Assembly (NCBI GenBank): GCA_963922205.1
Contig: CAWUHX010000153.1
Location: 186,001-250,000, forward strand
Source of the DNA: Romanomermis culicivorax
Lineage: Eukaryota > Nematoda > Enoplea > Mermithida > Mermithidae
Direction: 5' to 3'
DNA: 64,000 nucleotides
Part shown: in pieces, positions 22,639 to 33,309 of the stretch
How the letters are laid out: each line of letters starts with the position of its first letter
Numbering within the stretch: the first letter of the stretch is position 1
Notes under the pieces: generated by a model
What the model saw: only the letters and a program-made list of their open reading frames with translations
The model's database searches: none
What the model was told of the DNA's origin: nothing
Translations under genes and position numbers: made by a program

Positions 22639-23236
22639 AGCCCGATTTATACTTCAGGCGACGGCGCGACGCGATAAAAAATTAGCATATTCGCATCGCA
22701 GGATTTTCGCGCTGACCCATTCATACTTCGACGCGATGTGATGTGTCACGCGACAAATCGCATCGCGTTGCTTCTTTTTGCGATGCGATTTCCGATTCAT
22801 ACTTGACGCGATTTCATCGCGATTATCGCATCGCGTTCAAAATCGCGAAAGTCTAGATTTTCTAGTTGGGATAAATCGCGCTCCCATTCATACTTCCATT
22901 GCGCGATAAATCCCAAAAGTTACTATTTTTAGCTATCGCGCTGTCGCATAAGTCAAACAGGCCAATGGTCATCGCGTCGTCCAGTGCTATCGCATCGCGT
23001 GTAAAGTCTAGTTTAGCGATATTTCGGTCGAAGTATGAATGCACCTAGCGATGCGACGCTTATGTAAATTTTTTTGAGAATCGCGGCGCATAAAATCCCT
23101 AGAAGTATGAATGCAACAACGCGAAAACTGATGCGATTTTCATCGCGCCGGTTTCGCGTTCACCTACCCGTTTTTCCGGCGCAATGCTACTATAAATAGC
23201 TCCGCGACGCGAATCGCGTGAAGTATAAATCGGGCT
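22639..23236. mobile_element. CGCG-rich inverted-repeat element (598 bp)
   Basis: Ends are AGCCCGATTTATACTTC and its exact inverse. A 3-bp direct GAA flanks both ends, which fits the 3-bp target duplications of the PIF/Harbinger superfamily. The interior is packed with GCGATGCGA, TCGCATCGCG and CGCGACGCG words, many self-complementary, in an otherwise AT-rich region. Non-coding. Confidence 0.8.
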
Positions 23237-23239
23237 GAA

Positions 23240-23375
23240 GAGTGGTGCGCGAAAATTCGTCACGTGTGGTGCGTCGCGTGTTGTGCGCGAAAATTGCGTC
23301 GCCTGTGGTGCGCGAAAATTGCGTCGCCTATGGTGCGCGAAAAAATGTCCTCGTGTGTGGTAGACGAAAATTTTC
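23240..23375. repeat. Tandem repeat GTGGTGCGCGAAAATTGCGT
   Basis: Four to five imperfect units of about 25-31 bp (GTGGTGCGCGAAAATT, then CGTCGCCT). The repeat begins 3 bp after the CGCG-rich element and shares its CG composition. Frames through it are shadows. Confidence 0.75.
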
Positions 23376-23589
23376 ACAAAATGAAAAATGCCAAGTGTCT
23401 CGATTCGCTCGACGAGTATAAAAAATCGACACATAAATTTCTGTAACAAAACTGGTGAGATTCTTTGTATGCTGGCAAAGTTCGAACCGTGACTTTTTTT
23501 AATGATATTATAAACTATGTAGTTCAATTGACCCATCAAAATTAGAGTACATGCGCTCTAAAACTGCGACTCAATCAAATGCGACTCAA

Positions 23590-24512
23590 TCTTAAAAGTC
23601 CAAAGTCTAAAAGTTGGTCTAGATCAGTCGACTTTTCGACCAAAAATTTAGCCTGCTCTCCTGGCGGGCTAAATGTTATTTAGACCAAAATTTTTCATTG
23701 AAATGGCTGCCTATTTTAAATTTAACTGTTGAATATAAAGGACGTTGAGTCGAAAACGAGTTTTTCGAGATATTCGAGATCCGTTGGCTTTGTATGATAC
23801 GAAATTCATGCAAAGATTTCGTTTTGATCGTCAAGATATATTGAACATTACTGAATTGATTCGTGGAGATATTGAAAGTCCGACTCAGAAAAATTGAGCT
23901 ATCCTGCGATATTGCAAGTTCGATACAGTACTATCCTTGTGGGATATTTTAAGTGGTAATCGGTGACAGATAGTATTAGTCAACCAATAGCATGTCGAAT
24001 TATTCATAAAGTTACTACTGCAATTTTATGCCATTTGCCATAGTATATCAGTTTCCAAATGGAGATCAAATTCAAAAAGTGAAATCTGATTTCATTCAAA
24101 AGCTGGTTTTCCTGGTAGGCATTCATGTTTTCCCTAGAACTTTGGAATATGGGAGGAAGGAATTAGTCAGACATGCTTACTCTACTGTTCTAGTAGCTGA
24201 GTTCCAATTATAGAAGTTTAAAATTTTTTCGTCACTCAAGGTGTAGTCATTGCTTTATTGTTTCCCTTCTTTCTGAGTACATAACAACGATCATTGCTTC
24301 CTCATCAGCTGTAAATCTTGGTCTGACGCTCATTATGCTCATCAAGAACTAATGAAATATATGACTATGCCCGTTATTAATTTTTGTGCTTTTTACTCAT
24401 GGTAGAAAATATCTTTATTTTAATTTATTCATACTTGGAGCTGAGGCATGGCAACGCGTATGCCCTTTTTTCAATAATCTACACAATTTTTGTAGTATTT
24501 TTTACTTCTATG
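23590..24512 (+). mobile_element. Harbinger-type element H2, left portion
   Basis: Matches the intact element at 33,310-34,668 from its ~110th base onward (GTCTAAAAGT..GGTC, GTCGACTTTT, TAGCCTGCT..CTGGCGGGC). The terminal GGGCCGTATTC is missing, so the left end is truncated or rearranged. It is interrupted at 24,512 by the hAT-flanked segment and resumes at 31,284. The left portion contains about 200 bp (about 24,310-24,470) not in the sister copy. Confidence 0.8.
23815..24213 (+). pseudogene. PIF/Harbinger transposase fragment (N-terminal part)
   Basis: Read across frames, the stretch gives FRFDRQDILNITELI, then PTQ.N, a VIGD-type segment and FPNGDQIQKVKSDFIQK, followed (in a shifted frame) by GFPG. 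This order is that of HARBI1-like transposases just before the first catalytic Asp of the DDE domain. The DDE core itself is absent: sequence after GFPG diverges to a short tail ending about 24,213. Stops and frameshifts occur at about 23,895 and 24,095. The same fragment is present in the sister copy, so loss of the DDE core preceded copying; mobilisation would have needed an autonomous relative. Confidence 0.75.
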
Positions 24513-25228
24513 CAGGGCCACTCTTAGGGTTTTAGCTTCCCCATGCGAACTCAGGTTTAGCGGCCCTCATTTTTTCCAATAATTATTATACGCTGCCCCA
24601 TTTTTAGGTAGTAGATGATTTACTACTTTACATACTTTAGAATATCTAAAAACGACGCATAATTCCAATATTACAAGATGTGATTCACTAAAAATCAAAC
24701 ATTTATGGACATTTGAATGACTCCAGCGGATATTCTAACTCTATGTAGGCTCATGCATCATGAACGATATTACACAGCATATAACTTGTACTTGAACGTA
24801 ATGCAAACTCCTCCCACATCTTAATAAAACGCCAGGGAAAAGTGTACAGCGGTTTTTCCTGGTGAAATTATTTTAATAATTTGAAAGTTTTGCAGTTTTT
24901 TCCAGAATATTCCAGATTTTTTTGGAACAAAACTCAATTATTGCTACATAGAATGGCAAAAATTTGTACACCACACAGAGTTCTAAGCAATGTGCTGATA
25001 TTTACAATCGCTGCCGACAAACAAGAAAACCAAAAACATCAACTAGAAATCAACCGTTTTTGATCAATTTACTTGAAACAACATAAATCAAATCAGTTTT
25101 GGACTGAGAGATTCAAGTAAAAATCAGAAATCAAACAACAACCAAAAAGTAGAGATTATTTGACCAGGAAGAACTTTTGTCATTACCCAGTATTAACCAG
25201 AAGCTTTAAACATGTATAACATTATACA

Positions 25229-25982
25229 GGGTGAGCCAAAAAAGGCGACCGGTACTGACTTCCACAACTTTCGAACGGATGAAGCTTTTTTAATGCGGCT
25301 TGATGCTTTAAAATGCCCTGTTTATCACTGCTGTGAAGGCCATTTTTTGTGCTCCTAGCATTTTGGTTACTGTACAAACAGAAATTTTGTAAAAATGGTC
25401 ATTTTTCAGAAAGTAGAAGTTATGAAATCAAAGTAAAAGTTGTCCTATTGTGAGAAAAGTTTTGTAAAGCTATTTACACAAAATAATACTTTGAAATTTA
25501 CCCAGATTTGTAAGTTACACGTAATTTAAAGTCATTAACTTCTTGCTTCAATACGGGGCAAAATTTCGCCAAAATAAATAGCTTTTGCTTTGAAATTGGA
25601 AAAAAGCAAAATCAATGCTGTCGTTGACCAGATCGAAAAACGATTAAAATTATTGATCAAACAGAAGGTAGGACACACTAAAACGACTCTCTTGTAGTTT
25701 CCAGCTGTTATCTGGTTCTCATGATTGGATATATTGTACTTTTCTGTTGTAAAACATGTTGATTTTGTGAAATTTTGTCAATTTTTCAAAATTCATTCGC
25801 AAAAAACTGACATTTAGTATTTTTGGTTCTACTCAGTAAATATACGAGCAGTCTGGCTGGAACTTTGCATTTTTTGTGCTAGATGTTTGACCTATCCATG
25901 GCAGAAAACCGCATTGAAAAAGCTTCGCCCGTTTGAAATCTATGAATGTCAGTAGCGGTCGCCTTCTTTTTGGCTGACCCTG
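25229..25982. mobile_element. MITE family M1 copy 1 (754 bp)
   Basis: Ends CAGGGTGAGCCAAAAAAGGC and its inverse, with TATA (or TA) duplicated on both sides, as for Tc1/mariner-type elements. A second copy in inverse orientation lies at 41,624-42,412. Inside, both ends carry CGACCGGTACTGACTT-like sequence. Non-coding. Confidence 0.82.
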
Positions 25983-25989
25983 TATAGCA

Positions 25990-27045
25990 GACATGATAAT
26001 AAAAAATTCTATGAAATTTATTTTAAAATATTTCAACAGTATTTTTTTAGATTCTACGATGCCTGAGCTCAAAAGTTTTTCAGAAAATTAGTTTTCTTCA
26101 GTATTTCACATTATGTCACATTTTTTTGTTTCAGTAGCTGTCTATTTTTCTTAAGTAATTATGTTTCAACTGCTTGGTGGAAAAAAGAAAATTGTGGAAT
26201 TTGTGTGTTCTGATGCACATTGTGTGGACTGTAAAGCTCACAAATTTTTTGCCAAATAGGAAAGATTCTTTTAGAACACGTTCCTACTAAGAAAAGCTTA
26301 TACAGCTACTGTTTGTGTACAAGTTAGAATGATTAATAGTTATTGTAATTAGCGTTTTGTAGGGTTACTAACTATGCACCTCAAGGAGGGTTTTAGTACC
26401 TGTTATTTCTACTCTACATAAATTTTATGTATCTAAAACATAATGTAATCTGAATCTAGAGGCTACATGGTCATCAGAATTTCAATTAAATCTTCCATCA
26501 TCTAATGGTTCACAAAGTACAAAAATTTGTCTCAAAGTGTATCATAAACTTCCCAGATTATTGTTATCCTGTGAGAATCGCTATTCTGAAACTCGATACT
26601 TTTGAAAAAAGGGGAGTCCTAAATCATATTGTCATGGTATATAAAATAGATTATTAAAAAACTGATTTGAAGTTGGAAGACTTCTGCAGCATCATGCAGT
26701 CGACCACCAGATCAGGAAACATTTTGAAACTGAAAGTGGTACAAACAGAACAGTCAACATTTGAAACAAATCTCTCGTAGTTTTCGTCAGTAATAATTGG
26801 GTATTTGAAGCTTTATAGGTAAACTGATTTCGGACAAATGTAAATTCACTGGCCTTTTTGACTATGCACTGTAAAATATGGAATTCTGATATGAAATGTA
26901 TAGTAATGTATGATTCATTTTTATACCGATGACTATTGACTTTTTCCATTTATTTTTCTAATGTTCTTTGTTCCCTTTTGTTATGCAGCTATATAATTAT
27001 AATATTATTCTTATTTTCAAACACATTTTTTCAGCGCACTATAAC
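25990..27045. other. No gene seen (interior of hAT-like segment)
   Basis: AT-rich, no motif. The 85-codon minus-strand frame at 26,692-26,949 resembles nothing I recognise. Confidence 0.5.
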
Positions 27046-27269
27046 TATACTCCGTTCATTATGAAATGATCGATGCAGCGGTTGGAGTTTCGGCAAACGC
27101 AGCCTTACTGGAGACCAGGAAAACAATTTTGATAATCTTGAAGTTATTGGAAAGAGTGATCATCAAAAAGTCTGTATCATGAAGGAAAAATTTATTGAAT
27201 AGAGTAAACGAGCTTCCCATAATTTTGATCTTAAGCTTGGCTGCGACTTTGCTGCATCGATCATTTCAA
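27046..27269. mobile_element. MITE family M2 copy, cut by element X
   Basis: Left end TACTCCGTTCATTATGAAAT then GATCGATGCAGCGG, GTTTCGGCAAACGCAGCC. The right end GCTGCATCGATCATTTCAAA stops abruptly at element X (27,270), where other copies continue ACGAATGGAGTATAG. X, or a rearrangement with X, therefore removed the last ~15 bp. Confidence 0.75.
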
Positions 27270-28914
27270 AACTAGTTTATTAGAAAATGCCCCGATAGGG
27301 CAGAAACAAGAAGAATATACTTGCTTGGATAGTTGCCAAGCTAGAAAAAGGATCGAACTAGATTTTTGAGAACTTGGGTTGGAGTTGGGAAAAATTCACT
27401 TTCGTTATATTGGATTTTCATTCTTTCTCAAAAAAAATTTTCCATGTCTGTGAAAAAGTATATTCTGCAGCATCGTGCATTTTGTCCTTCCCCTGGCATT
27501 AATTACAGCAAAGTTTTTCTATATTAAAATTATATGCACATGATTTCAAATGTAAAGAAATGGTAAACCAATAGCTTTCTAACTCCCGACCGATTCGAAA
27601 CTCCCGCCTCTCACACTAGCTGAAAAATGGTGAGGCAGGCATATTATAGTCATTTTCAGAACTATAAAGAAACCTGAGGTTGGCTGCACTAACCCAACAT
27701 GAGGATAATCTCAACATCGGGATTTAATTGCTGATCCTGAATTTGAGCTAATTGCAATGTCCAAAGTATTCTCTTCCAGTGCACAAACAGTACTCACTTC
27801 AGGATTAACTGAAGTGTAAGTTCACTGAAGTGTAAGTTCGAGTTTGAGAATTGCAGACATTTTTATATTTATTTGCTCTAAAGATAAGAAAATTATGGGA
27901 AAATGTTGGTCGCTCTCTTGTTCGAGAGTATGTTGAGCTCAAGCTGAGACCCCTTTAGTGCAACTGGGCCCTGGTTACAGTCATTGGGCACCGATCTGCA
28001 AATGAGCGAACAAGGTAAGGCATACAAAAATGCTCCTGGTTATGCCCTGCCCATTAGGGGTGCGCGCCAAATACCGTGTCCGGTTCTCCCTGACCCTACT
28101 CGCACTCCCACTGCAACAGTACGACTTCTTTTGATAGCAGGACCAGAGCGACAGAGATGGGAGAAATTGCTTCTCGTCTGCAATCCCACGAAAAGCGCTC
28201 TTTTTGCTGATTTCTGTGTAAATCCAAAAACTGTGAATGATGCTATTTTGTTGAATAGTTAAATAGAAGAGAATAAATTTGTTTATAGCTAGTAATCAGT
28301 AGAACTTATAAAGTGAATCCTATGTGATATGTTATGTAAAATAAGTGAATTAAACATATCTTGCACAATCGATTTAGTTTCAAGAAGACTTTATGATATA
28401 GCTTTTTTTCTAAAAAAGCCGACTTGAATTTCACGTGCCAATTTTCCGCAGCGGATTCCTGTTTTATTGGCACTAAATTTAGCAAAAAAAGTTCAACGCA
28501 GTTAGAAGCACACATGCGTGAGGGAGGACATGGGGGTACAAACTAACCCAAAGGTTTTGAAACTGGAAAATTTGTTATGAAAAAAAATTTATGGTCAACT
28601 CTTTTTGAATTTTTTGTCCCAAAAAACGCCAAAAAATAAAGGTCCAGTCCTGTACTCTCCTCGAAATTTCGGAGATCTACATGTTTGGTTGGAAAGTGTG
28701 TTGATGCACTCAGCTGCGGAATATACTTTTTCACAGACATGGAAAATTTTTTTTAAGAAAGAATGAAAATCCAATATGACGAAAGTGAATTTTTTCCAAC
28801 TCCAACCCAAGTTCTCAAAAATCTAGTTCTATCCTTTTTATAGCTTGGCAACTATCCAAGCAAGTATATTTTTCTTTTTTCTGCCCTATCGGGGCATTTT
28901 CTAATAAACTAGTT
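27270..28914. mobile_element. Inverted-repeat element X, right copy (1.65 kb)
   Basis: Inverse of 20,117-21,822 throughout, including nested element. Ends AACTAGTTTATTAG and AATAAACTAGTT. It carries the pair GCCCCGATAGGGC / GCCCTATCGGGGC near the termini. Non-coding. Confidence 0.8.
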
Positions 28915-30185
28915 CACTTCTTTTTAGTGGACTTCAACCATACGAGAAAACCTTCATAGAACCGCATCGAAGTTTTAAATTACGTCATCTTCACATCAAA
29001 GAAACAATAAAAAATCTTAATTGCTACGAATTCTCACTTTCAGTGAAAGTAAAAGATGTTTAAATCACATAGAACTTAAAACACGTTGTAAGCAGAGTGT
29101 AAAGTGAAGATTTCCATTGAATTCCCCATAAACAAGAACCCCTCAACCCAAAAAACCCGGAGAAGTACCTTTGTTTTGAATACACACAGAACATTTTTTT
29201 GTGTGTAGTGATTGAATTCCACATGGTCAGAGACCCCTCCCCTCAAAAATCGCAGAAATACATTTGAAATACACTCAATATAATTTTGTGTGTAAAGTGA
29301 TTGCATTCATTAAATTCCCCGCCGTCAAAAACCCCTTCCACAAAAAAATCACGAAAATAAGCTTGAGTACGCCCACGATAATTTTTTTGTGTAAAGTGAC
29401 ACATCCATTGATTTCCCGCAGCCGAAAAATCCTTTCACAAAAAAATCACGAAAATACGCATGTTTACACTGGGAATAAGTTTTGTGTAAAGTGATCGCAT
29501 TCATCAAATTTTTCGTATCCAAATACCCATCCTAGAAAAAATTACGAAGATACACTTGTTTACACCAGGGATAATTTTTTTAAGTAATGTGATCGCATTC
29601 ATCAAATTTCCCGTGGTCGAAAACCCCTTCCACCGAAAAATCACGAAAATACGCTCATTCGCACCCGAGATAATTTTTTTGTGTAAAGTAATCGCATTCA
29701 TCAAATGCCCGTGGTAGAAAACCCCTTCCGTCAAAAAATCAGAAAAATACGCCTGTTTACACCCGGTATAATTTTTTGTGTAAAGTGATCACATTCATTA
29801 AATCCCCCGCGGTCGAAAACTCCTTCCACTAAAACGCTTGTTTACATTCAAGATAATTTCTTGTGTACAGTCGCGGTCGATAACTCCTTCCACTAAAAAG
29901 TCACGAAAATACGCTTGTTTACAACCGGGATAATCTTTTTCTGTGAAGTGACCGCATCTAATGAATTCCCCGCGGTCGAAAACTCCTTCCACTAAAAAGT
30001 CACGAAAATACGCTTGTTTACAACCGGGATAATCTTTTTGTGTAAAGTGATCGTATTCATCAAATTCCCCATGGTCGAAAACCCCTTTCACAAAAAAAAT
30101 CACGAAAGTACGCTTGTTTATAACCGAGATAATTTTTCGTGTAAAGTGACCGTGTTCATCGAATTCCCAATGGTCGAAAACGGTT
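28915..30185. repeat. Right ~95-bp tandem array and inner flank
   Basis: After about 160 bp matching the inverse of 19,960-20,116, eleven to twelve units of about 95 bp run from about 29,075 to 30,185: TTTGTGTAAAGTGATCGCAT, TCATCAAATTCCCCG, GGTCGAAAACCCCTTCCAC, ATCACGAAAATACGCTTG, TTTACACCCGGGATAAT. Units are 80-95% alike by eye. Several 76-101 codon frames are in-register products of the repeat and not genes. Confidence 0.9.
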
Positions 30186-30495
30186 ACTGCCCAAAAACCC
30201 CAATAAGGCTACCGGTTCAGTTGAAATTGCAAAAAATTAGTGTAGTACATTATGTTGCAAAAAATTATTTTTTTGAAGCCGTAAGTATTATATAACAAAA
30301 TTGGGGAATTTGGCGTTTTCCGGGACTTTGGACCACCATATAATTGAATTGGGGCCACATTAAAAAAATAACCTCTATGCCCGATATTATGCAAAAAAAA
30401 CCCGAAGGTTCTAGCTCTTACCGTTCTGGCTCTAGAGGGGGGGGACATGAAATTTAGGGGCCAAGTATATTATAGGTTGACGCTATCGCGCCACC
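30186..30495. repeat. Right copy of composite repeat, outer part
   Basis: Inverse of 9,620-10,090, lacking about 220 internal bp. Ends GCTATCGCGCCACC at 30,495. No target duplication could be matched between the two outer edges. Confidence 0.85.
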
Positions 30496-31225
30496 TGATA
30501 AACGGAGAATTGAAACATGGGAAATTTTCAACAAGGAAATATGGATTTCCTGAAACTCATCATGTATAGAATGATTAATGTGATACAGAGCATCTCTCGT
30601 AGGACTATTATACTTTGGCTATTCTTCGATCAGAACAGTACATCTCATTGCATTACTAGCTTTCAGTATCTAGACATATTAACTAAAAGTAAGCTTGCAC
30701 AATGTTTCTTAATATTCATTAATAATAACGTTAATAATATCAGCAGAAAAGTTGAAATCCTAATTACTGTTCAAAAAGCGTTAAATATTAATTAGAGACA
30801 AAATAGATCTACATATGCACTAAAAATGTTAATTGAGTAATGACTCTAGACTTCCTATATATGCACTTTAGAGAGATTCAGATAAATCAAAATACTAATT
30901 CTTAAAACCGGTGTGAAGCGCAGGAAATTTTTTTAAAGTTTTGAGCTTTGAAAATGCAAAATTTTCCTATCATGCAATAATTCGGGCTTATTTTGTAATA
31001 ACTACATCATAACAATCCAAATCGAAATTCCGCGACTTTTCCCGGTTTTCCAGGAACAACTTTTTTCCCTGACTTTTCCAGGTTTTCTAGGTTGTTGGAC
31101 ACACTGCTAATAGCAAAAGAATTTAATAAACTGGCATCAAAATTATGTTTGTGGAGTCCTACCTGAATACAAAAATAGAAAAATTTATTAAAGGCTGGTA
31201 AAAAAGGCATTCTTCAAGCATACAC
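30496..31225. other. No gene seen
   Basis: AT-rich interior of the hAT-like segment, between the repeat arm and the GC-rich right hAT terminus (AGCGGCCCTGGGCGGCCGCC, about 31,228-31,250). Confidence 0.5.
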
Positions 31226-31283
31226 TAAAAGATTTTTAGCGGCCCTGGGCGGCCGCCCACCTCGCCCCCTAAGAGCGACCCTG

Positions 31284-31868
31284 CTTCTATGCTGAATGAT
31301 ATGAAAGGCATGTAAATTTATCTTACTTTTTCTATCTTCATTGATAGAAAGTAAGTGGAATTTTTTACAAATAGCAACATTATTGTGAACATTTATCAGG
31401 GAGGAGACTTCAACGACTATCCTATCGCATATAAAAGTTTTTGAAAGATATAATGACAATAAAATCTTTGATCGAGTAATTGGGAATTATTCGTATTTTT
31501 TCTTATAGCATTTTTGAACATTTTGCATTTAAATTTACGGTTTGGGAAACCTTTTTTCTGGGCATTTGAGTTTTTTTGTTCCAAAATGCGGCAAACTGGA
31601 GATTGATCTGTAGATCTCCCTGAGACCAACCCAAAAACATCTTTCAAAAAATTCTAACTTCAATTATTTATAGAGTTATGGCTACTAATATTCGATTCTA
31701 TTAGTAATATCACAGTTTCTACTAGTCTTTTTCTAACGGGCTAAAGTCTGTAGACCTGTCTACATTTAGACATCCGAAAAAATCTTTTATGAATACAGAC
31801 TTTAGCCCGGTCTAAATGTAGACCGGTCAATGGACTTTAGACTTCAGCCTCCTTCATGAATACGGCCC
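31284..31868 (+). mobile_element. Harbinger-type element H2, right portion
   Basis: Continuation of H2 after the hAT-like segment, matching about 34,155-34,668 of the sister element: GAGACCAACCCAAAAA, TACTAATATTCGATTCTATT, then the terminal AGTCTA..GACC palindromes and TTCATGAATACGGCCC at the end, followed by CAG. No coding capacity recognised. Confidence 0.8.
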
Positions 31869-33309
31869 CAGTTTAAGAAAAAAGAAACATGTTTTTGATT
31901 GAACAAAAATGAAGGAATAAATAAAAGACGAAAAATGGTAAGAGGTGAAAGGTTGAAAGGCGATTTACGACCCCAAAGACGAAAAGAGAAATATAAAACA
32001 AATTATTGTTTTTTTTCAATATGAAACTTTTTCAACTTTGAAAGGCAGAAAGGCACAATCAATTCAATAGAACTACGGTAGAGATTTTCTCTCAAAATCC
32101 GGTGAACTGCAGTGGACAGACTATATAAATTTATAATTTCAGTGAAACAGGAAAAATCAAAACACTCTTTTCGACTTCATGAGCCACAACGGGCTATAAA
32201 TCGGCGATTTTAACTTTTTACTGCTTGATGCTGAAGTCATTTGAAAATGCGGTATATAATATTTCTCCTTGTTATTCTTGTAAAAAAATTATACCAATGT
32301 TGACGTACAATAAAACTATCTATAACAGATTGACTCATTTACTGACTGGTGTTTCCCTCCCACAGTATCTGTCTCGGGTCACCCTCTGCCCTCGACCTGC
32401 GACAATCTGTAGTGGTGAATTTGCACAGCTGAAATTAGTTCACAAAATTCATGCCACAACGAGGAGACAAATAAGCCGTGAATAAATCACTGAAAATTAC
32501 AATTTTGCGGGTATGCTATGCTGCTGCACATCATTGGTGCTTTGCTTAGAATTCAGAAATGTAAAAATCCAATTTGTTAAAGCTTTCCTGTAACGAGCCT
32601 GTCATACGCGATGTATTGTTTCGTCCATCAGCATCGATGTTGATATCTGACATCATAAATCCGTTCCGGATAGTCAGTGGATATTATAGCAAATGTCATT
32701 TCAGTATATACTAGAGGAGGTACAAAAGTTTTGCCAACCAGTAGTTAAAACTTCACATTGTGACTTGATTATGCTGCATTTTATAGGTCTACGTTACATC
32801 AGTCATAGGGTGTAAGTTTTTATGCATTCATTCATAGTTATTGTAAAATCATGATTTGAATTCACCTTACTTGAGAAATTTACTTAAAATCTCAAATTTC
32901 ACCAATGAGCATACATGTACGTAGGGGGTTGGGGGGTTTTGACCCCCAGCAGACTTTGATTGGCCCCCAGCAGATTCTTGCTGACCCCCAGCAGATGTGA
33001 CTCCCCCATTAATGATTGAGAAGATGACGAAGGAAAATGAGCAAAAGAGAAGAGAAAGGCGTCATAAAAATGGAAATCATACCGTAGTTTAACAAATTTT
33101 CTAAACAAAGCATATACTTGATTCCAAAGAAGTAACATTAAAACTTTAAAAAAGTGCTGCCTAAGCAAGTAATTTTACATATCTGACTAATATAGGTTGA
33201 AGAATATGCAGCTTGGATGTTAGAAAACTTTTCCAATACCTTTCTTTTCATTATCAAGAACGGAAAAAATTTTTGTACTCCACCCCCTGTCCTGGCTGAC
33301 CGCCAGCAG
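31869..33309. other. No gene seen; short CCCCCAGCAG repeats
   Basis: Mostly unrecognised sequence. At about 32,938-32,995 the word GACCCCCAGCAGA recurs three times at about 25-bp spacing, and GACCGCCAGCAG appears once more at about 33,298, just where Harbinger element H1 begins. Confidence 0.5.

Larger units (their letters stand above)
24513..31283. mobile_element. hAT-like segment (6,771 bp) with 8-bp target duplication
   Basis: The left end is CAGGGCCACTCTTAGGG and the right end is the inverse of CAGGGTCGCTCTTAGGG. Both are flanked by CTTCTATG (24,505-24,512 and 31,284-31,291), an 8-bp duplication diagnostic of hAT. The uninserted site is seen in the Harbinger sister copy near 34,160 (TTTTACTTCTATGCT). 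No hAT transposase is evident inside. The cargo comprises an M1 MITE, an M2 MITE, the right X element and the 95-bp array arm. It is either a non-autonomous hAT enlarged by later insertions or a composite that moved as a unit. Confidence 0.82.

Noticed and set aside
29075..30185. Regular repeats suggesting a CRISPR array
   Set aside because: Repeats are ~95 bp, contiguous and degenerate with no short constant repeat separated by unique spacers, and the DNA is eukaryotic. It is a tandem array.
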